DNA of 64,000 nucleotides, taken from NCBI RefSeq assembly GCF_914767665.1, contig NC_059507.1, positions 34,095,270 to 34,159,269 of the forward strand, given 5' to 3'. Positions 21,177-32,986 of this stretch are shown here, in pieces; position 1 is the stretch's first letter, and each line of letters starts with the position of its first letter. The notes beneath the pieces were generated by a model. It was not told the origin of the DNA, ran no database searches, and was given only the letters and a program-made list of their open reading frames with translations. Source of the DNA: Harmonia axyridis (Eukaryota > Arthropoda > Insecta > Coleoptera > Coccinellidae). The position numbers and the translations under genes are program-made.

Positions 21177-21898
21177 TATATTTTTCTTGAAATATTCTCG
21201 TTTTCTTCAAATATCAAAATTAATCCTCTTATTGGAAAACCCTTTAGATAGTGTCCTTCTTAATTCGAGTTATGGCACGTCAAACCGATTAAAAATGGTA
21301 TTGCCCAACCTGAATTTTCACATTTCAGTGTTTAAAGTTTGATTGAATTGACACACTTCAAGCACACACTGTCAGGCACAGAACAAGACCTTGTGTGATA
21401 TACAGGGTTTATGTGGTGAAATGATGCGATATGATAACCTCCTTAAAAATCTTCATAACCGAAAACTCGCAAGAGAAATTCCACAAATTACACCTCATAA
21501 ATATTGATGATCCAATACGAAGCAGTCTTCGCCCAACCAGAGGAATTTCTCTGAACCGACTAAACGGAATTCCGGCAACCTCGATATGGAAGAAGTAATA
21601 GAAATCCGACCTGAAGGACCAGACATTTCAAACACAATTTTGTTTGAGCATAAGGGAGGGCATTAAATCAGTCTGGAATGAATTCAATGGCTTGTTTACC
21701 ACAGAGATGGCGTACAGCCACACCTACAGAACCACGCAAAGTTTTTGGAGTTCATCGGAGTTGAAAATGAATATTCATTTCTATGGTTTGACGTAAAGGT
21801 CTAGTCTATTGGGTTATATGAGTAGAAACTGGAATTTTAAAGTTAAAGGGTATTATTTCCACACTATTGAAATAAATTTTGACTGAATTTCGAAACAA
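21177..21898. other. Gene-free stretch
   Basis: Nothing recognisable apart from a TATACAGGG-type end motif near 21400, which resembles termini of the window's MITEs. Confidence 0.4.
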
Positions 21899-22744
21899 CA
21901 CTGCGCAAAAGAATGAATGCACATTATGAAAATCTCCAATTTATTCTACAACTGAAGGTGTTCTCAATGATAATTATTTTTATCAGAATTATGCATGCAT
22001 ATGTTATCCACTTTCAACGTTTTTCTTCAATACAGATGTTTTTTCCCAGCAGGAATAAAAAAGATGAGATTATCAGATTTTGAATGTATTGGCTCCATTC
22101 TGAAATCAGTTGTTCTCGATCAATTCTAGTGATCAATAGTTTTTCTTTCGTTTGATTTTCTACACTCGATCGCTATGCAACGCGAAACACGCAATTTGAC
22201 CCAAGAGGAATGTGCCCAAGCGGTAGTTTTGCGAGAAGAAGGGTGGACATACACAAGAATTGCAGAAAGGTTTGGAGTTTCCCATACAAGTGCGTCCAGA
22301 ATGTTGCAGCGATTCAGGTAGATAGGCATGAATTTCCGAAGTCCAGGACAGGGTAGACCACGGGTGACAACTGCCATTCAAGAACGTTACTTGAGAGTTT
22401 CTTCGTTGAGACAACGGTTTGCAACCGCTCGCCTCCTTCAAAATCAGCTTGAGCAAACTCATGGGGTGCAAATTAGCACTCAGACAATAAGAAATCACCT
22501 CAGAGAATATGATTTAAGGCCTCGTGTTGCGGCAAGAGGCCCAGCTCTTACCCCACCCATCGAAGGGCGCTTTTGGATTTTGCGAGAGAGCATATCCATT
22601 GGGAAGAGGCTGATTGGGAAAGAGTGCACTGAGCATATCTTTCATGTGGACGTCTGTATACAAGGGAACGTCGATCACAATGGTAGAGGCAGAATCTAGA
22701 CTCATCTGTGAAGAGAACTCTTTCCCAATCAGCCTCTTCCCAAT
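21899..22744 (+). mobile_element. Tc1-like copy 3, snap-back form with inverted loop, right-truncated
   Basis: Left terminus CACTGCGCAAAAGAATGAAT. Transposase starts at about 22175 (MQRETRNLTQEECAQAVVLR) with one in-frame stop after LQRFR. After the arm 22597-22624 the loop reads TGCACTGAGCAT..., the reverse of the functional order, and is followed by the inverted arm 22718-22744. The coding frame therefore switches to the antisense of the catalytic region. The element stops abruptly after the arm. Confidence 0.85.
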
Positions 22745-23307
22745 ATGATCCCTCTATCTATGTTTATTACTCTGAGGATCATTCAAACCATGGTAATAAA
22801 GTCCTAGTTTTAATGCAAAAATAATGGATTTCTCTTTATTTGCCGAAAATCAAATAAACAAATGCCATGAAATTACCTACCAGATTATAATGATGAAAGA
22901 TTAATTCTAACAGTATTTCTTTCCGCATTTTTAGTTAAAGTTCTCAAGATGTTGAAAAAACACCCATTGCTATAAAATAGTCTTTTCCGTGTTACCAACA
23001 TGACAAATACATCGAATCCGTCCTCAAAATAGCTCTAATAAAAGAGATAAAAATGCCAGAATACAACGGAGCACGTACGTACTGATTGACCTATTTCCAG
23101 ATACCGCCTTCGAAAATTTCCGTTTCTTCCGCAAGCCAATAAATGGCCCCTGATGGACACCGGAAAAATACGGTTATTCGCAAATGCATCTATCTGTACC
23201 GTAAATCCTGAGGATATTTGCAGACGAGCGTGACACACATTCAAGCGCCCCAAGTATCAATAAAGCTTTTAATGTTGTCGACAGTCCCCTGTCGGCCATA
23301 AAGAAAT
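22745..23307. other. Gene-free stretch
   Basis: The part after 23030 is less AT-rich than its surroundings. No gene recognised. Confidence 0.35.
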
Positions 23308-24535
23308 AACCTGCTTCATTGAGGATCGAATACATTTTCTCCGCCGAAACCCCCAAAAAGGATGATGCATGCAGGATTTATACATTAAGCGGTGGTGGAT
23401 TGAAAAGAAAGCTACTTATATGAAAAAGGGATTTTTGAAAAAAGCCGTCAGTCAGGTGCAAAGATCAAAGGGCGGAAAAAAGTATTCCTCATTAAAATTG
23501 TGTGGCATGATAAATCGGATTGGATTCACAGAGTAGTTAGTTGCACAAAAATTCTATGTTTTGGTAGAACATTTCCAATGGAGACTTGTGAGTTTTAGGG
23601 TGCAATTAAGGCTTGAATGCGTTTAGTTCGTTAACGACTCTCAGATCTTCTTTTTGTTTAAGGTCCGGAATTTACATTCCCTTCGCCTCTAATTTCATTT
23701 CTCCTATTTTCTGCTGTTGTCTGATCGGAAGGCTTTCCTCCCTACTTCATGTCACTTTTTTCTTCTATATAGTTCTTTGAAAGAGGTATTTCCTCTTATC
23801 GGTCTTTCTTACTTTATTTTATATTATCTGTCTTAATTCCTTATTCTCGTGCTCTTTCAGCGTCTCTATTGTTTTCTTTCTTTGTTTATTGACTATTCTT
23901 TCAATAGTTTCATTTCTTAGTTCTTCTCTGATTTGCTGGTTAGTTATATACCATGGGGCGCCAACCGCTGTTCTTATTGCTCAATTTAGTGTACCTTGCA
24001 ACTGATCATTATTATTTTCCTTCGTATTGTACCAGGTAACTCCTGCATACGTAATGCTTGGTATTAGCACTATTTTTATTATCTTCAGCTTGTTTTCTAA
24101 AGAAAGTTTACTTCTAGGGCTGACGAATGGGTACAATCTGCCGTGCAATTGCCGTGTCTTTTTTCTGTTTTCTTCTATCTGTTTGTTAAAATTAATTCTT
24201 TCATCCAGTATTACTCCCAGATATTTTGCTTTCTTTTTCCGTTCTATCGTCTGGTTATCTATTTTGACGTTTCCTGCTCTTTCATTCTTTACTGTTGTTC
24301 CTCCGAAGTAGATTGCAACTGTTTTCGATGTGTTCACTTTGAATCTCCATATCTTGAAGTATTCCATCAGTGTTAACGACTCAAATCCGCCCAGTCTAAT
24401 ATACAGATTGGTTCAGCAGATTATCGTGCTCTTCAACTTTATCATTGAAATGAATTTTTCTCTTATTGAACCAAGTTTCACAACAGGTGAGATTAAAAAT
24501 GTTTCGAATTTCTTGATCTACGTTTTACCATAATA
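23308..24535. repeat. Direct repeat unit 1, split by a LINE insertion
   Basis: 23308-23640 plus 24383-24535 (486 bases without the insert) match the uninterrupted 24640-25126 segment. The insert lies at a GTTAACGACTC site that is duplicated on both sides (23630-23640 and 24372-24382). Confidence 0.85.
23641..24371 (-). mobile_element. R1/Jockey-like LINE fragment with 11-bp target duplication
   Basis: Minus-strand frame 23981-24367 encodes a post-catalytic reverse-transcriptase segment: KVNTSKTVAIYFGG, KKAKYLGVILDERINFNKQI, SKLSLENKLKIIKIVLIPSI and TYAGVTWY. Further C-terminal blocks (TNQQIREELRNETIERIVNK) follow in another frame toward 23800. It is 5'-truncated (no YxDD), and the 3' end abuts the left target duplication with only a short A-rich tail. 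Host sequence and duplicated flank identify the borders precisely. Confidence 0.85.
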
Positions 24536-24639
24536 TGTTGTACGACTAGAGATAAACATTTTGCAGTCACAGTTCATAAAACTGAAGCACTTTTGAGATC
24601 CATTTGTGAAACTGGTGGAAAAACTTTAGCAGTTGAGAC

Positions 24640-25126
24640 AACCTGCTTCATTGAGGATCGAATATATTTTTTTCGAAACCCCCAAAAAGGATGATGCATG
24701 CAGGATTTATACATTAAGCGGTGGTGGATTGAAAAGAAAGCTACTTATATGAAAAAGGGATTTTTGAAAAAAGCCGTCAGTCAGGTGCAAAGATCAAAGG
24801 CCGGAAAAAAGTATTCCTCATTAAAATTGTGTGGCATGATAAATCGGATTTAATTCACAGAGTAGTTAGTTGTACAAAAATTCTATGTTTTGGTATAGCA
24901 TTTCCAATAGAGACTTGTGAGTTTTAGGGTGCAATTAAGGCTTGAATGCACCGGTCTAGTTCGTTAACGACACAAATCCGCCCAGTCTAATATACAGATT
25001 GGTTCAGCAGATTATCGTGTTCTTCAACTTAATCAGTGAAATGAATTTTTCTCTTATTGAACCAACTTTCACAACAGGTGAGATTAAAAATGTTTCGAAT
25101 TTCTTGATCTACGTTTTACCATAATA
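24640..25126. repeat. Direct repeat unit 2, the uninterrupted copy
   Basis: 487 bp starting AACCTGCTTCATTGAGGATC and ending TTTTACCATAATA. At 24963-24975 it runs GTTAACGAC-ACAAATCC without the LINE, so it represents the pre-insertion state of unit 1. It abuts the Tc1 copy at 25137. Confidence 0.85.
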
Positions 25127-25136
25127 AACTACTAGA

Positions 25137-26036
25137 GATCCAGCTCTTACCCCGGCCCATCGAAGATCGCGTTTGGATTTTGCGAGAGAGCATATCCATT
25201 GGGAAGAGGCTGATTGGGAAAGAGTTCTCTTCACAGATGAGTCTAGATTCTGCCTCTACCATTGTGATCGACGTTTCCTTGTATACAGACGTCCACATGA
25301 AAGATATGCTCAGTGCACCCTTTCCCAATCAGCCTCTTCCCAATGGATGCTCTCTCGCAAAATCCAAACGCACCCTTCGATGGGCTGGGGTAAGAGCTGG
25401 GCCTCTTGCCGCGACGCGAGGCCTTAAATCATATTCTCTGAGGCGATTTCTTATTGTCTGAGTGCTAATTTGCACCCCATGAGTTTGCTCAAGCTGATTT
25501 TGAAGGAGGCGAGCGGTTGCAAACCGTTGTCTCAACGAAGAAACTCTCAAGTAACGTTCTTGAATGGCAGTTGTTACCCGTGGTCTACCCTGTCCTGGTC
25601 TTCGGACATTCATACCTGTCTCCCTCGCTGCAACATTCTGGACACACTTGTATGGAAAACTCCAAACCTTTCTGTAATTCTTGTGTATGTCCACCCTTCT
25701 TCTCGCAAAACTACCGCTTGGGCACATTCCTCTTGGGTCAAATTGCGTGTTTCGCGTTGCATAGCGATCGAGTGTAGAAAATCAAACGAAAGAAAAACTA
25801 TTGATCACTAGAATTGATCGAGAACAACTGATTTGAGAATGGAGCCAATACATTCAAAATCTGATAATATCATCTTTTTCTATTCCTGATGGGAAAAAAC
25901 ATCTGTATTGAAGAAAAACGTTGAAAGTGGATAACATATGCATGCATAATTCTGATGAAAATAATTATCATTATCAACCTTCAGTTGTAGAATAAATTTG
26001 AGATTTCCATAATGTGCGTTAATTCTTTTGCGCAGT
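25137..26036 (-). mobile_element. Tc1-like copy 4, snap-back form with inverted loop
   Basis: The minus-strand N-terminus starts at 25762, with a short deletion in the HTH region near 25625. Arms 25138-25225 and about 25320-25408 are inverted copies extending to CAGCTCTTACCCCGGCCCAT. The loop between them is oriented as in copy 3, opposite to copy 2. The right terminus is degraded to TTTTGCGCAGTT. Confidence 0.85.
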
Positions 26037-27016
26037 TTATTTTAGAGTTTACAGGCTGAACCTCAACTCTGTATCACGTTATAATAATAATAATAATAAC
26101 TTTTTTAGTTTTTAATATTTTCTTTTTCCGAGTCTTTTTCATGTTGAATAAAAACATTAATTAATTTCAATGGTCTCTCGGCTTTTCACGAGCTCGATTT
26201 TCAAATCAATGGTTGGTTAATAAGTCAAGATACTCGGCTTGATGAATTCCTTATTATGAGCTTGATATGAAAGTTAGTCATTCTCATTTGAAAAAATAAG
26301 GTGGATACTGTCGATTATATCGAAATTTAAATTAGTCTTTCTCAAAATTTCCAATATTTATCGACCGATTGAGTACTATTGACTCACCCTGTATATTAAT
26401 TGAACTCATAAACTTCGAAGAATTGAATCGATCGGAAAGACGACCAACAAATTTTTTTTTTCGCAGACTGTCACATGGAGCATCAATGAAAATTCGTCCT
26501 TGTCAAACCCCCTTCCAAACGACCTTCATATGCCACTCGTCAAACAGAATCCGGACAAGTTCGGTAAACAATCTTGGACTCATTCTTTCATATCGTATGT
26601 CTTCTTATTTATCCCGGGAAATATTTCACTCGACCCCATAATGGAAGAATGTTTCCAATTAGAGAACTCGGTCTTATAGCATTGGAAAACGACTTAACGC
26701 CCAATTCTCCATTTCTCTGCTTAATGGAAATTTATCGTTCATTTCTACTGAATACATCTTCGAGAGAGAATCGGTTCTTTTGTCAGGGATATCGAACGAT
26801 ATTGTTCGGAAATATTTCACAATAGGGAATATACAATCCTACACATCAAATGGTTCATGAAAAATTGTAAGGGATAATAATAAAAATTATTTGCCAGGTG
26901 GAATTTTTACTTTGATTCTGATGATTACTGAGTCTTTCATAGAATTTTCTCTTTTGTGCCAGTGGTTATTTTGACTCAATTGAAATTTTTCGGTAGTTCA
27001 AGATCCTTGGATAATA
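26037..27016. other. Gene-free stretch
   Basis: Contains an (AAT)n run near 26080-26098 and a GACTCACCCTGTATA end motif near 26380 that recurs near 39915 and 58031. No gene recognised. Confidence 0.4.
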
Positions 27017-28494
27017 CACTGCGCAAAAAAATTAACGCACATTCTGAATATCTCAATTTCAATGAAAGTTAACTCTACATTGACTTTATAACTTATTTTT
27101 TATGTTCTCTCGGGAAGGTTTTGAACAAAACAAGACACATTAAATGGAAGAAAAATTCAGGATTTCACCGAATCTTATGTGGGAAAAGGGAAATAAACAA
27201 TTTTCAAAATACTGGAATGCTGATAAGTGATTTAATACTTGGTATTTCCACCCCTTGGGTTAATTACAGCTCGGCAACGACGGTTTATACTCAAAATGAG
27301 TGATCTTAAAATGTTCTGATCTAATCCTTCCCAGATTTCTCTGAGTTGGATTCCTAAGTCATTAAGAGTAGCTGGATGATTTTCTGAACTTCTCAGCCTT
27401 CTATTCAGGTTGTCCCAAACCTTCTCAATCTGATTGAGATCTGGACTTCTTGCTGGCCATTCCATTCGAGAGATTTCAACCTCTTCAAGGTACTCCTGAA
27501 CGATGAGCGCACGATAGGGTATGACATTATCGTCCATAAAAATGAAATTTTCACCAATGTATGGGGCAAATGGCACTACATGCTCTTCAAGAATATTCTT
27601 TATATACCTATCAGCATTCATAGCTCCATTATCAACGACCACTAGGTCTGTGCGAGCAGTCAATGATATTCCATCCCATACCATAATCGATCCTCCCCTG
27701 AAACCAGTAGTATTCAGGAAATTGCACTGAGCATATCTTTCATGTGGACGTCTGTATACAAGGGAACGTCGATCACAATGGTAGAGGCAAAATCTAGACT
27801 CATCTGTTGAGAGAACTCTTTCCCAATCAGCCTCTTCCCAATGGATATGCTCTCTCGCAAAATCCAAACGCGCCCTTCGATGGGCTGGGGTAAGAGCTGG
27901 GCCTCTTGCCGCGACACGAGGCCTTAAATCATATTCTCTGAGGCGATTTCTTATTGTCTGAGTGCTAATTTGCGCCCCATGAGTTTGCTCAAGCTGATTT
28001 TGAAGGAGGCGAGCGGTTGCAAACCATTGTCTCAACGAAGAAACTCTCAATTAACGTTCTTGAATGGCAGTTGTTACCCGTGGTCAACCCTGTCCTGGTC
28101 TTCGGACATTCATACCTGTCTCCCTGAATCGCTGCAACATTCTGGACACACTTGTATGGGAAACTCCAAACCTTTCTGCAATTCTTGTGTATGTCCACCC
28201 TTCTTCTCTTCCAAAACTACCGCTTGGGCACATTCCTCTTGGGTCAAATTGCGTGTTTCGCGTTGCATAGCGATCGAGTGTAGAAAATCAAACGAAAGAA
28301 AACCTATTGATCACTAGAATTGATCGAGAACAATACATTCAAAATCTGATAATCCCATCTTTTTTTATTCCTGCTGGGAAAAACATCTGTATTGAAGAAA
28401 AACGTTGAAAGTGGATTACATATGCATGCATAATTCTGATAAAAATAATCATCATTGAGAACACCTTCAGTTGTAAAATAAATTTGAGATTTCC
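27017..28494 (-). mobile_element. Tc1-like copy 5, the most complete (1.48 kb)
   Basis: Left (3') terminus CACTGCGCAAAAAAATTAAC preceded by TA at 27015. The 5' terminal repeat is truncated at 28494, about 30 bp short. It contains the entire transposase order without snap-back and serves as the reference for the other copies. The missing 5' end and broken N-terminal frame argue that it is not autonomous. Confidence 0.9.
27232..28268 (-). pseudogene. Tc1-like transposase (DD34E), N-terminal half broken
   Basis: Cut-and-paste transposase of the Tc1 group, acting on TA sites. ATG at 28268; a 2-base insertion near 28208 and two stops before 28050 disrupt the HTH domain. From 28050 to 27232 an intact 272-residue frame contains the catalytic domain: Asp in STDESRF, Asp in FIFMDDNVIPYRA, and Glu in SPDLNQIEKVW with 34 residues between the last two, hence DD34E. 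It also has the Tc1-type WPARSPDLN. The usual DNARPHRA motif is altered to DNVIPYRA. C-terminus ends NPRGGNTKY. Confidence 0.85.
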
Positions 28495-28913
28495 ATTATG
28501 GACATAATTGGTTTTGACCTCGTACTTTTTCATCGGTGGCAAGCTCTTGAATGATAAGTCATGAATTGATTTAATTCTTCTACATAGATCGTGCTTGACT
28601 GGAAGAAAATAAGAATACATTGATCTCTCTTTACCTTAAACCGTTCAGCCGAATGTAACAGCTTTCATTATTGCAATCAATATCCATTCCTACGTTTGAA
28701 CATCTGTGCAGACTAAACGGTGTTTACTCAATGACCTCAATTGCCCGAGGATCACATCGTCAGCTTTATGAATCGGTACGAGGAGCTTTTGAAGTATCAA
28801 ATTCGGAAATCCATCTGTACAGGGCCGGAGAAAGGGGTGGATAGGGTAAATAGTACAACTTCCTGAAAATAATGAAGGTCAAGGCCGTATCTAGAAAAAA
28901 TTTTGGGTTTGCG
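28495..28913. other. Gene-free stretch
   Basis: Nothing recognised. Confidence 0.4.
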
Positions 28914-29138
28914 ATTGAGCTTTCTATAAGAGCAGTGTCCTTCAGTCAATTTGATTATTTCGTTTCGTTTTAATAATTTCTATAAAATTCGAATCTAGAT
29001 ATATTTTATAAAAATAGTTTCCAAAAAAATAAATGAACTCGGGGAAAATTCATCCAGATTCGAATTTTGTAGAAATTATTAAAACGCAAAGAAATAATCA
29101 AATTGACGGGAGGACACTGCTCTTATAGAAAGCTCAAT
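28914..29138. repeat. 225-bp foldback element, 83-bp arms
   Basis: Arms 28914-28996 and 29056-29138 are inverted copies (ATTGAGCTTTCTATAAGAGC...), with a 59-bp spacer. No coding content and no other copy in the window. Confidence 0.75.
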
Positions 29139-30249
29139 TTTTCTGTGCTCATCAACAGTTGAAACCATAAAAATATTGACACTCTTAGGTGAAAAAAAGG
29201 TTTTTGACCATTTTCTGTTATTCATTTTAGTACTAACCATACGATGTTATATATTTTTGAAGTCAGGAAAAATTAAGCTTTAAGAAAATGGCATAGAAAT
29301 ATAGTGTTCCCATTTGAAAAAACATAACTTTGGGTCATAGCTTCGTAATTAAAGACCCTTTTGAAAAGATAAGCACGCCACTGGATCATTGAAGAAAGAA
29401 TCATTGAATGATTCGATTGTTACCAGAAGCCGAGCCAAAAGCAAGCAATATATCAGCCTGGATAAAATTTGACCAAAAAGCATCTGGATTTTAATCAATC
29501 AAAGACAACATTACATAAACTTGGTTGGTTACAAGTTCGAAACAGTTAATAAAAGGAAAATTCTTATTGATAAACAGAGAATATTTGCAACAAAATGTGA
29601 AATTCATTTATCTGGAGGTTATTCGAAAATGCCAGCATTATTCAACAGTGGACTATAGAAAGAAAACAAAATGTTTTTCAAGTATATTCAAGGGTAAAAG
29701 TAGAAGAAGCACTATTTTGAATGCTGGATATTTGGATTTTTACCTGGATGTTTTGTTTTGACAGTGGTGATCATGAGGATTATATAAATCTATGGAGGGA
29801 GAATTATTTTATAATTGGGTTGATAAACAAAGTCTTGGCATTGCATCTATAGTTTATTTATATTCTATATTGAAATCAAGTAGTGTTATATTTGTTTTTT
29901 GTTCTTCAATGAGTAATCCAGAAGTCTAATAAATTCCAATTGCTCTAAAGAATTTTTACTGAGTATTTAATCGAAAAATATATTCAGAAGAGTAACTTCA
30001 AGAATTTTTCCACCTCTTACCCACTTGAAGATAATAATAGAATGCAATCAAATTTTAAAATTCACAAATTGAAATAATTTCATGCAAAAATGCTTTTAGT
30101 GCGTGAGTTAAAGCTGTTATAGACAAAATACTTCATGTTATTTAATAGTAAATAGTATAAAAGCATTTCAATAAAAAACAGAAAACTTGAATACAAATAG
30201 CACCTATATTTTTCATACAAGTTTAATCAATCATTCATGTCATGAACAG
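29139..30249. other. Gene-free AT-rich stretch
   Basis: One 78-codon plus-strand ORF (29525-29761) without recognisable features. Otherwise nothing. Confidence 0.4.
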
Positions 30250-30927
30250 TTTCAATAAATAGTGACTTTAGAAAGTGATTAACACATCGGCTGATAAATT
30301 GGTTCCAATTTTGAAAGTTACAGTACAACTGTGATGTCGAAATTTTTCATATACTAAATGGATTCTTTGAATTTTATTTCTGTATTATTATGATATGGCT
30401 CTTCCATTCACTAAGCTACACTATTTAAATTTATCAACCAGTTTTTTCTGTTTTCTTCACCAGTTTAGACACCACAGTTAAAATGATCCATAAGAGTGAT
30501 TTAATAAGAATTTTGTAAGCAGGTTGGTATCCAATGTCCATCAGGAATGCAACAATTTTTGAAGAGCCTTTGGTGAAAAGGAATATGCATATTTTAATGA
30601 TCTTCAATGGGATCTTTCATGGGTGACTCTTAAATGAATGAATCTCTTCATTGGATTTCCTTGAAAAGAGATAGCATTTCACTATATTTTTACGTTATAT
30701 ATTCTGAATTTCAATTTATGAAATCATGACTGTATGCGTCCCTTCGTAATAATCGTAATTTCGAAAATTCAAGATCTTTCGGATACAAAAATGATGAAAA
30801 TAATTTAAACTTGTTATTTCTATGTTGAACCATAGCAATTTTTAGTGATATTTTTGTAACCAGAAATAAAGCCGCGACTAGACGTTCATGGCCTACTTCG
30901 ATGTCAATAATTCCTGAATGGACTGTA
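30250..30927 (-). pseudogene. Duplicated segment B, possible chemoreceptor-like gene fragment
   Basis: 678 bp copy of 20498-21176 in the same orientation, about 9.8 kb away. The minus-strand LKIAMVQHRNNKFKLFSSFL frame and the KIIKICIFLFTKGSSK frame are both preserved. In this copy the second frame stays open further (ILIKSLLWIILTVVSKLVKK), where segment A has a stop. The receptor-like resemblance is weak. Confidence 0.3.
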
Positions 30928-31402
30928 ATCAACTAATTCCCCTACCACGTATGCGGCCCTGACCCAACAGCTGCAAATCGCGTAACCTTTCAACATTCAA
31001 ATATCCGAAAACATAAAACCCTACAATAACAACGCGATGTCAAAGATGCTGGCTGTAAAATCGAACATTCGCCCAATATCTTTCTGCGTAACCCAATAAC
31101 GTCCATCCTAGGCGTCCCGGCGTCTGGATAAGACCGAAACAATCCTCGACAACGCTCTAATTGAACACCATTGTTCTGCAGGATGCGATGGCCCATCTAA
31201 TGGAGTTTTCCGTTACATCGTCCACTTATTGGAGTCCCTTTGACAGTCCCTCGACGTCCAAGGATTGGAATGTCGTGTATAGGGATGATGACATCATCGT
31301 TATCTTGAGGATAAGTAATTTTTTGATTGCCAGATGTTGCTGTTGGTTGTCAATTTTTGTATTTTACCATAAAGTGATAAACATAGATAGAGGGAGTATA
31401 CG
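30928..31402. other. Apparently single-copy stretch
   Basis: Less AT-rich sequence around 30950-31290. No splice-bounded coding block could be defended. Confidence 0.35.
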
Positions 31403-32288
31403 CAATGGACTAGTTTAGTGATGTTGATAATACCGTATTTGACACGATAGAATTAAAATATAGAGCAAAACTGATAAATCAGTGAAAAAATTTTGAAAAT
31501 CCATCAATAAATGACTGAGAAATAGATTATGTAAATTTACGTATTTTAGCGCGGAACGTCTTTGGTCTCCGACTCGTCTGTGACGTCACGCCACTTGCCT
31601 GTGATCGCTACGCCATAAATTACGTTTAAATACTTAGCCGCGCCAAGGCTCTCGCGCCGTTTGTAGTTGTACAGTGTAGTTTTAACTCGAGTTTTGTTTT
31701 TATGTCAGCATAATGGAAGAAGGCTTCGTGAAAGGACAAAGTTATTTTTACTCAATAACTTATTTCAAACCAACTTATACCTTAGTATTTTTATTATCAG
31801 AAATAGACAGCTAGTACTGATAGGTACTTACATCAACATGATCTTCACACACATATGAAGTAGTTTTAGGTCCAATTAAGTCACGCCTCATTAATTTGCA
31901 CCACTTCTTCCTTTGGTTCATGTCATTTGGTACATGAAAAAACAATTCATTTGGGTTTTTAATTGTCGTGCTTGCAGACATAGGCACACTACAATATTTG
32001 TAGGATTTTTTTTTATTTCAGCCATCGTATAACGAACAAAACACGACACGAACGGCACAAGTGATTGTACACCAATGAATTCGTAAGCACTCTGCGAATA
32101 CCAGTCGCCTCGTGTAAGTGGCGTGACGTCACACACTAGACTATGAAATTATTCTTCCAAGCTCAACTTCAAAGTCCCATAACTTTTTCATTTCTAGAGA
32201 TATTTCAATGATTCTTCCACATTTTTGTTTCATTTTACTCAAATTTTTAGAATTAATCCTCAACAAAAAAATGAAAACTAGTCCATTG
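31403..32288. mobile_element. THAP-type transposon copy 2 (886 bp, non-autonomous)
   Basis: Ends CAATGGACTAGTTT / AAACTAGTCCATTG. CRE-like TGACGTCA sites at 31581-31588 and 32124-32131 in inverted orientation. The plus-strand frame MEEGFVKGQ is kept, but the interior after it is deleted. The minus-strand THAP frame is shifted by a 17-base T-rich segment at 32004-32020 absent from copy 3. Confidence 0.8.
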
Positions 32289-32986
32289 GTACATGAGTGC
32301 TATCAATTTCGCGTCAGAGCTTCCCTAATTTTCGATATTTCAATAGCAATCACCGACGAATCAAATCAGTTTCATAGCGCCCACATCCAAAACGCAAATC
32401 TCCCCGATTACAAACTCGCATCTTCCGCCAACGCGTCATTTCTAATCTCTCCGGTCAAATTCGTATCCAGAAACTAACGAGGGAGACGTCACGTTGCTCC
32501 CGGGGCTTCGATGCAGCCGTGGTGCGTGCCAAGACATGTGGAATTAAGCGAATTGATGCGACCGGCCGAGAACTGCATGCCTTGGGGACCCAATTTAATC
32601 AAAAATGGCTGGATTGTATCAAGCGGGCTGATTGCCGTCACGAGACAGAATCCGTAGGTCCTGATGACACAGCCAAAGATGTAATTTGCGCGAATCTCCA
32701 ATTTCTGAAGGGGGTGGGACCGTTCAAACTTACTTATTATCTATTTGGGACGGCTTTCGACGATTTTATCCCCCCGGAGTATCTGAACAGAGTGTGGTCG
32801 TAGGATTTTCGTTAGATGCGTCGTTAAAGAACGCTTAAGGGTTGTGGATGTGTTTTTGAAGATGACACAGTTGATAATCCGGAGATAAGGATGGTAAGTG
32901 GTGGGATGATTTAGAACAGTGTTACGCTATAATATCGGTTAGCATGTTTTTTTTAACTACTTGTAAATCTCGACTAACAATTTATA
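32289..32986. other. Single-copy, relatively GC-rich stretch
   Basis: 32390-32830 is notably richer in CpG than its surroundings, with a 94-codon plus-strand ORF (32519-32803) of no recognised family. It could be an exon or a conserved regulatory block; neither can be shown here. Confidence 0.3.

Noticed and set aside
22126..22498. Long minus-strand ORFs here, and similar antisense frames in the other Tc1 copies
   Set aside because: They are antisense shadows of the Tc1 transposase N-terminus, recurring in every copy.
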